Shown here one piece after another: positions 12,601 to 24,600 of a stretch of DNA of 64,000 nt. The stretch is from Patiria pectinifera (taxonomy: Eukaryota > Echinodermata > Asteroidea > Valvatida > Asterinidae): the NCBI GenBank assembly GCA_029964075.1, contig CM057150.1, forward strand, positions 2,879,717 to 2,943,716. The letters are read 5' to 3'. A program made the translations under genes and the position numbers. The stretch's first letter is position 1. Every line of letters starts with the position of its first letter. The notes beneath the pieces are model-generated. The model had not been told where the DNA came from. It did not search any database and saw only the letters and a list, made by a program, of their open reading frames with translations.

Positions 12601-15600
12601 CCTCGATGCGTCGGCGGTGTTATAATTCAAATTGAAGTAACGTTACGATGACGTCATCACATGTTTTGTGACGTCAAATAAATGGTGCCTTTTACAAAGT
12701 CGAAACCGAGGGTGCCATTTGCCCCCGAGGATGTATAAAGATGCATGGTCCCCGTCACAGCATGCACCAATTGTTTTGTTATACCTCGGTAATAGATTAC
12801 AGCTGTTCAATTCTGTCTCTTGTATTATTTTACGTCTGAAACTGTGGCTCTCTTGCTTACAGTGCAGAATTGGTATTGGCGAGCTTTTCGCACAGCATAT
12901 TCCGTATTTTTTCTTCGTGCTGATGCTGCCCTGTTCAAATTTCTGATCTTGTCTATAGAACAATAGAGAAACCTCTCCTACGGAGGCGACTGTTGCCATA
13001 TGCCTACATTATTGGCGAAAAAACGGCAAAATTGGCACAGTAAAACAAAAGCACACGAACAGTGAAAAACGATATAATTAAAAAAAATGGCGGTCGCAGC
13101 AGAAAGAGTGCTTCACTGTCCCCATAGCACAACTTACAGGAACATACATCAAGGGACGTAGTACCAGCGTCGACCCGAGGTCACACTAATACATTACAAC
13201 GCGATGGAAACGACACTTTCAAAATAAGATACAGGAAAGATACTGGTACATGCAATGTACCCCGTGGGGTACATCACTTATGTACCACAGCGTACTTGTA
13301 TATCGCTCATGTCATGCGTTTTTTTAGCATGTCACGTGATCCACTCTTGACCAATGAATATTCACAATCTACTACCGTAGTATAACAATACTAAATGTCT
13401 CATGTCCGTTGGCATGCTTGCTAAACTCGTTTGCTGAAGACAAGCATGTTTTTTTCCCAAATAGATTGGACACTCTCCGTGGCTAGGTCGTCTTCGGGTA
13501 CTGTTCTTGAGGGCAGTAATGTCACATTTACCTGCACCGTCCAAAGCGGCAACCAATATTCTGTATGGATTGAGTGGCAACACAGTCTTGATGGGAAAAC
13601 TACCACCCTTGATACCAAACCGACCTATGCAGAAGGCAGCCACAATTTGACCCTGACTGGGGTGTCTGGGTACCAGGTAGGCAGTTACCGATGTGCTGGG
13701 AGCATATCTTGGTCATCGGGCTATTGGAATCCCTCTACGGTGTCCGATTGGAGTCCTTTACTACTCCACTGTGAGTAGATTACCAACATATACATTTACA
13801 TACCCTGCTTGGTTTTACTATACACCTGCGTGAGTTCCCCTGTTGCTCAATGCCTCTGGGTAGACTAATAATTTGGAAGGATTCTAAAAGTAAAAGAGTG
13901 TACAGTTATCAGGTGATCAATATCACCCATTATAACACCTCACCCACAGATTCTGTGTCTTGATTGGCCGAGAGCGAGTCACATGTTACTTTCTAATTTT
14001 GCTATCTTTCTGTGCACGGCCAAAAGTACTATGCGCATAGCAACAAAAGTACTATGCGCATAGCAACCAAAGTACTATTTCCACGGCGCGGTATTTGTGT
14101 GCAAATGCATGCTGGTGTGCGCGTTGCACGTTGTGCGTAGCGCGTATTATTCCAAAGAGAGCGCGACGCAGACTTGGGTTCAAACATTTCGTGAAGGGGT
14201 AGTTTTTAAGAGAGAAATACATTTTCCACCAATTTTGTATTGAAATTGAAGTTTATTTCAACTGTGTTCAGATTTAAATAATTAAAAATATTAAAATCAA
14301 GCAGAATCTGTGGGTGAAGTGTTATAAAACAAATATTGAATGCTTTATCTTGTGGTGAAGTAAAACTAGCCTCCCTCGGTGATCCATGGACCATTCTATT
14401 TTCCCTCGGCTTCGCCTCGGGAAAAAAGAATGGTCCATGGATCACCTCGGGAGGCTAGTTTTACTACACCACTCGAAGCATTCAATATTTGTATAATATA
14501 ATCATAGCGCCCTGACTCAGGACATGACAAACTCTGTGGGTTTTTTTAATCATTCTTAATGGATTCAAGCAAAAACAAACAAAGAAAAACTTCCAACTAG
14601 AATTCCCTCAGAGCTCACACCTCCGCCAAGGCTATTCGAAATGTCTAATCGATTTGTACTTCAATGCCAACCCCTATACATGTATATGCCTGTGTTTGCC
14701 TACCTTTCCACTCCCCAAGGGTATAAAATGGTATAGTCCATTGACCTGTGTGGTGAAATTAGGTTGGTGATCAGGCATATAGGGTCACTGGGTCAGTGTC
14801 AGGCACACGAAGATGATGACACAGAGCCATTTGGTGAAAGTTGTCCATATTAAACAATCCGCCATCCAGACACGGATTCGGTTCACTTCTAAGATCTAAA
14901 CGATTTGTGCGCCGCTGCATAAACATTCATACTATAAGCAGCGCCATCTAGTGTCATGTGGTCTTTCTCAATTTCGTTGGTTCCCTGAACATGTTGAAAT
15001 TCAATCTCACTGCAACCAGTTGAAATGTACCACTAAACACGCAACATTTTGCATAGGAAAAAAATCTCTTAATTTTGTATTGTTTCCTTCACTGGTGCGT
15101 TCTTGAAAACTACGAACAATATTTTATCTCTAATTTACTGTCATTTCCTTCCAAGATCACCCCGTGATTATCAACGAAGACAGGACGTGGATCGGTGCAA
15201 ATGACAAAGACACAGCGACCTTAGAATGCATCATCCGAAGCAGCCCCGTGGCCACAGTCACTTGGATTAATCCCACCGGCATCAATGTAACCAATAACAC
15301 GGACCCCGACCGAGTCTCATTAGACGATAGGATTGAGTTTGATGCAGACGTTGGATACCTCATCATCAGCCAGCTGATCATCAATCCAGTTGAGGTCAGC
15401 ACCGATTACGGGATGTACAGGTGTAGAGCTGCCAACGGCATCGGTACATTTGACGACCATGAAATACAACTGAAAGAAACAGGTGAATAACATTCAATGT
15501 ACAATTAGGTGTGGGCGCGTAATGTCTAGGTTTGTCTTAAGATCAACAAGGGCATGCAATAAGTGCGCAAAATGCACACAATTCGATTCATAAAACAAAG

Positions 15601-18600
15601 TAAAACGGAACAAAAGCCTTGCGAATAAAAACAATACTCTTTTGCCCGATTTCAGATGCCAGCTATATCGTCCCTTTTGCACCTGCATAAATCACTAACT
15701 TACTGCAACCTCGCTCCTATGTTGTCAAACAGGTGAAACAGCACAATCCCACTACCTGCTCTGCTATCGTGAATTCGACTTGCATAAGTGTCATGTACAC
15801 ACCTCGGTCCAAACGTTTGAAATACGATTACCTCGTACAACGCCAATGAATGTAAATCAAATGAGGTCTTTGCCCTTCACCGACGTATAAACACTGTATG
15901 TTACCTCCCGAGTGAAAGTTGGAGAATAAAAACAATCGGGTGGGACTCTAACTCACGACCTCCTGCTTTACATCGCATACGTCCTACCACTCGACCACCG
16001 AGCTTACAGGATCGGTTGGCTCGTTCAGATCTGATGTAAGCTGCAGCAGGTACTGCATTTCACTATTCACGCCCAATTGAGAGATTGTTATCCAACTGTC
16101 ACTCGGGAGGTAACACTTTCAGTATACAGGGTTTATACTAGTCAGGTGGCATATGGTCGGAATCGTGACCGACTGGTCCAAAGCACCAAACTTGGCAGAT
16201 AGATTCTTATAGTCCTAGAGAAGATATTTAGAAGGGGTGACACCTGAAATTCTTTTGGGAAGGGTGCCTAATTTGCATAAATCGTTAATCCCTGCCGTGT
16301 AATATATTTATTCCCATATTTGGGTATATTTTTATTTTTTTATTTTTTTGAAAAGTGTATTTTGGTGATTCTACTTGCATATTTTTACTTCAATAACATT
16401 TTGTTAAACATATAATTTACTGAATAATTAGGAGGACATAGTAAAGAACCATAATTGCTACTATTTTACCCTAAAGTTACGCGCATCTACCTTTTCCACA
16501 GATATCATCAACTAGTCTCGCCAAACGCGGGTATTGATGAGCTTCAAATTCAGAAAGTTACTTACTGGCATAGTTACCTTAACAAAAATAAGTGGGAAAT
16601 CAATTGAAAATTGATAACATCTTGATGTTTAGCCCAAAAGACCAAAAAAGAGGAGAAAATGTGGTGTCCGTAAATTGGGCTAGTACGGGAAGGGTAACGT
16701 AGGGACTTGAACAAGTTCAACGAAATCCCCCTAAATAAGAGATTATTGTTGTTTACAATAATTTTGTCTACGCCAAAACGTTTTCTCAACAATAATTTTG
16801 GGAATTTCCTTGAACTTGTTCCAGTGTTCCATGTTAGGCAACCCTTCACCTACTTGTTAGCCTAATTGATGGGCACCTCGTTTTTTTCCCAGTTTTTGTT
16901 TTCTGGGCTAAATATCACAATGTTATCATTGTTCACATGATTTTGCATAAGGTTTTAATAGGGTAACTGTACCAGTAAGCTACTTGGTGAATTTGAAGTT
17001 CATCAATGCTGATGTTTGGCAAGACTTATTGATGATATCTGGAGACAAGGTAAATGGACGCAATTTTAGGGCATAATAGTAGCCATTTTGGATCGTTACT
17101 ATGTCCTCATAATCATTCAGTCACTTATATGCTTTGGAAAATGATATTTGAGTAAAGATATGTAAGTAGAATCCCACGATACACTTTTCAAAAAAATAAA
17201 AAATTAGAAATATACCCAAATATGGGAATAAATATATTACACGACAGGCATTAACGATTTATGCAAATTAGGCACCCTTCCCAAAAGAATTTCAGGTGTC
17301 ACCCCTTCTAAATATCTTCTCTAGGTCTATAAGAATCTATCTGCCAAGTTTGGTGCTTTGGACCAGTCGGTCGCGATCTTGACGAAAATTAGATCTAAGC
17401 CACCTGACTATACGTCGATACAAAGGCAAAAACCTAATTTGATTGCCAATGAATGTGCTTAATCTCTCATGATGATGATAATGATGATGGAGTCCCCCGT
17501 CGATATAACGGATGAGTATTCAACATCATCTTAAGTCCCCATCAGTGTAACTCCTCGTGAGTAAGGAGGCCTATTCTGGATCCGCAGACACTGTTGCAGG
17601 TGTGGCAGGCAAATCTGGTGCTTGAGGTGGTAACAGTGGTGGCTTTTCTCCTTGCCTTAGCCTTTCTCTCAGTTTTCTAGTTCGGTTGGCCTCAAATAAT
17701 GCTGCGTAGAATTAAACATAAAAGTGGATTGAGCGGACTTTATGCACACCTGGACAAAGTTACCTAGGCTTGCATTGTCTGAACCATAAAGCCCAGAGGT
17801 TTTTGGAGTTTTGGTACCAAACAATCAGGAAATTGAACGTCCTCCTGTTTGTTTGCAACCACTTCTTTCATTTTGTCTTTTCGTAAGTTTTTTTTTGTGG
17901 GGGTGTGTAATATCTTGAGATAAACCAACAATGTCACGTTGATTTTAATGTAGCAGTTAGCTCCTTATCGTTTAATCTAAATTATATTATTCAGGATATT
18001 CTAATAACGATACCAGCTAGTTGAGCAGCAAATTTTTGGGGAACAAGTTTGGGAGGCTCTTTTTGCCGTTTTCCCTCTTCTCTTATTATTCATGTGAAAC
18101 GTTTCACTGCATAGGGCGCTCTTTCCCCCAAATATCTGTTCGTCTTCACTCTTATTCTGGTTTAATTAATTAAGAATAGTGCCTGGTGGCTTCGTCCCTC
18201 CCTCACCCCCAATCTAGTCTGAGTATCACCCGTTCTACGGAGCGAGCCGTGTGCTCCGTACGAACGTCCGATACATGCGTGCATGCAAATATTATGCAAC
18301 GCAGCACATCAGCCAATCACAGCCATTTACAGTCATTTTCCGTCCAGATTGCGACGGAGGATGTTGATTAGTCAACAGCTGTCAGCTGACTCAGCAGACA
18401 TGGCGGCCTCCATGAAACCAACTTTTGTCAAGAGAGACATGGAAAGATGTTTCTCGGAAGTGCTTAGCTCTCTGACAACATCATTTTCAACTCTAACAGA
18501 TAAGCAGAAAAGTGCAATTAGCACTGTTGTCAAGGACAAACGTGACACATTTGTTCAGCTGCCCACTGGTTATGGAAAAAGTGTTTACTAGCTGCTTGGC

Positions 18601-21600
18601 CCTGTGTTTTCCAGCCAGCCGAACTGTTTGTACGATATAGTAGACGCCTGTTGATTGGTCAAAATTTGGCCCGATCTACCCGTCTTGCATAAGTAATCGT
18701 GGAATCGTGCACGCATGTGAAAGACGCTCGTCTTCAACGAGCGTCTATTACATAGACTACCCCCAACCCGGATGTGCCAGTAAATATTGATTTCTTTAAA
18801 AAGGAGATATTCGTGTTTGTATGCATTTTGTAATGAGCGTGCATTTTCCCTTTTTTATTTGTTTGTCAGGGAAGCCTGGGCCGCCAACTGACCTCCGAGA
18901 GTATCACGTGTCAGAGACGAGCATCTGGTTTAAGTGGGAGGCAGGCTATGACGGTGGCGAGAACCTAGTGTACTACTCGGCGAACGTTCGGAAGATCTCT
19001 CAATTGTTCGATCCATCGAACTGGGATCATCCGCAATATCAAGCGTGGTCATACAATGACGTCACAGGGGACACACTTTACGAAATAGCAGTGTTTGCAT
19101 CCAACGAACGCGGCGACGGTCAAGCCGCAACTCTACAAGTGCGAACTACGCGTGAGTATCAACTGCCATTTTGGCCCAATGCTTAATTCGACCCTCACTG
19201 TTTGTGTTTCCTTGGTGGATTCTCCAGACTTCTGTCCTCCATTGCCTTATCACACGATTTGAGGCACGGAAAGTGCTTCGTATAGAACCGAGTATCGTGT
19301 TCACAATAAGCTAGAATGTAAAAAAAAAAAAAAAAAAACCTTCAGATTATGCTTGTTTAGTTCATTTTTTTCGAGGACGTCAACTGAGTTAAATATATTA
19401 TATGTAGCATATAATTAATGATATCCGAACAATCAACTTTGCACTTCGTTCCGATGCGACCAATGTTTGAGTCTTACAGTTCTTTTTGTGTGTGTTTTAT
19501 GTTTCAGCCAGCACACCACCTGACTTGGGTAAGTCTGATCAATACATTTTTTTCTCCTGTTTGGAGTATTTATATTCAAAACAGATTAAACAAAATCATA
19601 GTTGTCAGATGTGACGCGGATAGGAAAAAAAAGGTAGACCCCAAAAGAATTTGACCAAAATGGAATCCGCATCACAAACAGTGACATTATAATTAAGGTT
19701 AAACACCTTGGTGTACTTACATTGACCTGCACGTCCCACCCATCCACCCACCTAAGCACCCACCCAAGTGTGTATTTGCCTGCAATTGTACTTTTTAGAA
19801 GACCGCCCATATCTTTGGAAAAGAATCCAAATTGGTGACCTCTCGTTAATTTAGGACCCTATTGTCCTCTAGCGTCCCCTATTGAATGCAGAAACAAACT
19901 CACAAACCCCCGCCCCTTCCTGTAGTGAACCCGACATCGTCTGTATTTATTTGCCCTCAGGTATAACAGTGGTATACACCAAGTCAATAGGGAGGTTTGT
20001 CATCACCGGCATACCGAGTGACGACGACAACGGAACATGCTTACGGCTACTGAATTTCTATTCCTTCGGAGAAACTAGTCTGAGGCCAGACCTGGACTGC
20101 ATTCAGCGTGACAGTGAGTTGGTGTACGTCGGCTCGTATTCCGAACTGCAATGTTGCTACTGCCGGGATGGACTGTGCAGTTCGAATTCTAATGTTAAAT
20201 TTGGTAAGTAGTAAAAACCTTTATCATGCTGATTTAAGTCATGTTCCCTTTATCCATCAATAGCACTGAAATGTATTTTTTGTTCAAAAAGGAACCAGAC
20301 TATTTTACCTTCCAGCCTCGCTTTGGCTACGTTGAGTTGAATGGGAAAAATCAAGATGGCCGCAAAATGAATGGTCTACAGCCCGAAGGACTACTTATTA
20401 GTATCCTATAGGAAACCTGCAGGATATTTTTGGGATTTTTTTTCTTCCGATTTTTGATTCTTTCGTTTTCGTTACTTGGGCAGTTTGGGAGCTCACCGTT
20501 GCCAAGTATCCAAGTAACCCTATTCAAGAGGGTGGTGTTTATACATTCGTCAGGCTCACCTGTAACGTCCACAGCCCGGTCTCGGGATGGGTTGAGTGGA
20601 GGTACAGTACCGATCGGGAAACCTGGACCACTCTCACCAAGCCGACATACACTGAGGGAATGGGCAGAAACAGCTTACTTCTGGAGATGTTGCTCAGGGA
20701 CCAAAGTGGCTGGTACCGATGTGCTGGGAACGATTCCGACAGCGAAGGGTCACCAGAGTACTGGAACACGAATCAAATGTCGGAGTGGACTGATGTGGTG
20801 GTCTATTGTAAGTTCACGACACCTTCCCAGCATATCCCGTATCAATCTAGCAGATTTTTTTTTACCGGTATTTGTTTCGTTTACTTCTGACTGTATTTAT
20901 TGAAGCAGTAACTCAATAACGTGTTGAATTAGGACAGTGGCGTCACCAGACTTTTCCGTCTGGGGGGCACAGGGGGGGGGGGGGGGCGCACCAGCATTTG
21001 ATGGGGAGGGGGGCACTTAGGTGGATACGGATCGCCGTCCTGGGGGAGGGGTCTAAGGGGGAAAATTAAGGAGGATGGGCTAGATGCAAAATGGTGCCAC
21101 ATTTGATGCTAAATTCGATCTGAAGATATCTCCAGAAATTGCTATTTTTGAGGTAATGATTTTAACAACGCGCAGAATTTTTTTTTACCAACCCAAATCT
21201 CAGATTGGGGGAGCACTCGGGGGGCACTAGGTTTTCCAGGGGGTGCACGTGCCCCCCTTTTCCCCCCCCCCCCCCCCCTTGGCGACGCCACTGATTTAGG
21301 ATGTCATCACTCTGGAATATAGCCTAAGTGTCTGAAAGGAAACTGATTTCAATTTAGCATGGAAATCCCTGATCCTAAAGTGTAGCACTAAAACTCAGAC
21401 GACATGGAGGAAACGAATGCAGCACGTTCAAATTTGTTGCATTGAAACTCTTGCTTATTTTCTCCTCTTATATATGTTTAAGATGGCCCTGAAATTGCTA
21501 ACAACAGTGCAACCTCGGTTAGTGCGGACGACAACCAAGCAGCAACCCTAGAATGCATCTTTCGAGGCGATCCTCTCCCCATAGTCCATTGGTACTTTGC

Positions 21601-24600
21601 AAACGGCACCGTCATTACCGCCGATACATTCCCCAACCGGGTTTCACTGGAAGATACCATATCCGGAGATGGGGCGTTTGGATATCAGGTCATTAGTCAC
21701 TTGGTCTTCGCTCCAGTGCAGGCCAGCACCGATTTTGGGATCTACAGGTGTTCAGCCACCAATAACATCGGCACTGGATCTGACCACCATGAAATACAAT
21801 TGGAAGAAAGAGGTACGTCTCACTCTTGATCGTAAACTGAATACGCAGGCGAGAAATATTAAGCATCACAAGCTTTTGCATAAGACTCGTAGTGGTCACA
21901 TCCCGTGGAGGCGATGAGTTTGTTTGAAAATACACTTCTCGTAATTTAACCCGTAAACAAAATGGTTGATGATGGTTTAGGTTTCAAATTAGGAACAGTA
22001 GTAAGTTCGATGTAGTCTTAACAGAATCTTAAAAATTTTCCTGTAATTATGAAAAAAAAATCTGTGGAGTAGTCCAACCACCGCATTAGTAAGCAGACAG
22101 TCTTGAGTTCGAGTCGCACCAGAGCGATTCTTTTCTCTTAAACACTCGGGACAACATTGAACAAACAGTGTTTTATAAAAAGTACAAAATACGTCAGCGA
22201 AGGGCAAAACCAAATCTTAAATCTTCCCCTTATGTAGGGAAACACAATCGAGTTATTACAAAGCTAGTCCATATATTTCAGGTCCAATATTTTCGTGTTC
22301 CTGTCCGATGTCAAATGTCACAAATTCCGGACATATTCTTGATTGATTTTTGTCTCCACGAGCATGGACGTCAATCCGAAGGAGGTGGGCGGACAGGTGT
22401 ACATGCCGGCCCTCCCCCATTCATGAAGGACGGGGGACACAATATCAAATGTGCCCCCCCCCCCAGATTTTTGAACTTGGGTGTCTCATTAATTAATAAG
22501 TTCCTATTATGTATGAATGCAAAAATCAATTATATACCTAAGTATATGTAGTTAGAATTACTTAAGTGACTATGTGAGGGACTATTGTTTTGGTGAAGTT
22601 CTTCATGTATCACTTTGAAAATCTAGGATATTACAGGCCAATTCATTAGCATTCTTTTAGTACAAGAATTATTCATATCACAGGTGTACTGTTTAAGTTA
22701 CGGAATTTTAAACATAACCTTTTAAAAGTTCTGTCCAGGGATCACAAGAAGGTGAATGTTCTTTTAGCAAAACGAAAACAATTCACATACATCCCTTTGT
22801 GATTTGTTTTCGTTTTGCTGAAAGAACCCTTACCTTCTTGTGATCCGTGGACAGAACGTTCAAACAGTGGTTGTGTGTAAAATTGAGTAACTTGAAAAGT
22901 GCACGAGTGATTTGAATTATTCTTATACTAAAAGAAAGCCTAGGAATTGCGCTTCTGTGCCCTATATTTTGAAAGGGCTACATGCAGAACTTCATTAAAA
23001 CAATGGCCCAGACATTTGGGTTTCGCTTTTTTAATTGGCTCATCATGTACACACACAACATAGTTTGAAGCCAATTGCAATGCCTCCTGTATGGCAAATT
23101 ACATAGGTCAACTGTTGTTACAGGGACACCAAAAATGCTACAATTTTGACGGCAGGTTTATGAACTGACCCTCAAGCCATATACATGTAATTCGTTCTCT
23201 CCATTTTTTGTTCCCCTTTTTACGTGTACCGTAGAAAAGATGTACGATCCAACAGTGGTGATAATAGCCGTATGCGTGCCTGTTGGCATCATTCTGCTCC
23301 TGGCGACCGGTGCAGTGTACTTTTACTACCGCAAGCGCATCAGCGGTGCCAAGACTGACCCTCAAGGTAAGCCAACTGAATGGACATTTTTTCTTGGTAT
23401 TTTTCAAATGTTGGAAGTCGGAATTATTGACCAATTTGTCCATGCTCATCAAATTATATTTCCGTTGGATAAGTATGCAAATAAGGTGACTTGCAAACGA
23501 AAATCGGGAAGCGTGTGTTTTCTCTTCAAAGGAGATATTGAAGTGTCATGGTCTAGCGGTTAAGAGCTTCGCACCAGACTCATGCTCCGGTGTTTCAGAG
23601 GCAGCAGAATGTGGGTTCGAGCCCGGGTCTGGACACTTGTGCCCTTAAGCATGGCACTTAACCATTATTACTTCGTCCTTCTGATGGGCGTTAAGCCATA
23701 GGCCCCGTGTGTTGTGTAATGCAATGCACGTAAAAGAACCCAGTGATACTAATCGCTAAGAAAAAGGGGTTTGCTCGGATGTTTCTGGCCTCCTGTTAAA
23801 ACTCCCACGCGGAGTAGGCCCTAAATAGGAGAAGAACCAATTCACCAAGTGTATTGCTAGTTATGCATTAATCTCTAAAATGATGATCATGCAGGAACCT
23901 TAAACCGCAGCAAAAGTTTCAAAAGAGTAAACGACCCCCATAGCAAAACACTTTTTTTAACTAGTAAAGTCATTCAAATTTATGCTGAAGAAGTTCAAAC
24001 ATTTATTTGTTTCTCTTTTTATAGATGAGTTGATTAGAACCGGACAACCAAATCCGTAAGTAATAACAATACATCTTCACATGAAGCGAAGCGCAAAAGA
24101 GTCTTCTAAAACAGACACAGTGATCATCACACTCCGCTGAATTGGAAAGATAATGGGAGTGTTGAATGAAACCTGACAAAACATGCTCAGTAGTTTAATT
24201 GAAAACTAGTCTTGTAAATATCTCACCCAGCGAAGCATGCCCGATTTTGCTAGCCGTAAAAGGAACATGTTTGCTTATCAAATGCATTGCTGGCTGGTCC
24301 AATGCCTGTTAACCATTAATATCAATAAAGTGCATGTGTGCCAACTTTCCCGGAATTTCCTCATGTGTTTAACAATGTTGCAAACTTTTCTAAACAAGTT
24401 TCAAAGCGTTTATGTGATTTAGCTTCCACCTCAATGATTATTGTGCTTGAACATCATCCATACCTCCACGCTAGATTACCTGAAATGGGGCGATAGGGAA
24501 AACGAACTCAATTTTTTTTTAGTGACGTCGCCATAAATGCGGGCACTGCGAACACCACCATCTTTTCCTCAAAATATTTTGGTTAAAACATTTCTGGATA

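Noticed and set aside
15945-16015. Genuine tRNA gene
   Set aside because: Box B and stems are imperfect and the sequence is embedded in a repeated foldback; it is better described as tRNA-like.
22060-22130. Possible second tRNA-derived SINE
   Set aside because: A box B-like motif exists but no box A at proper spacing and no known SINE body.
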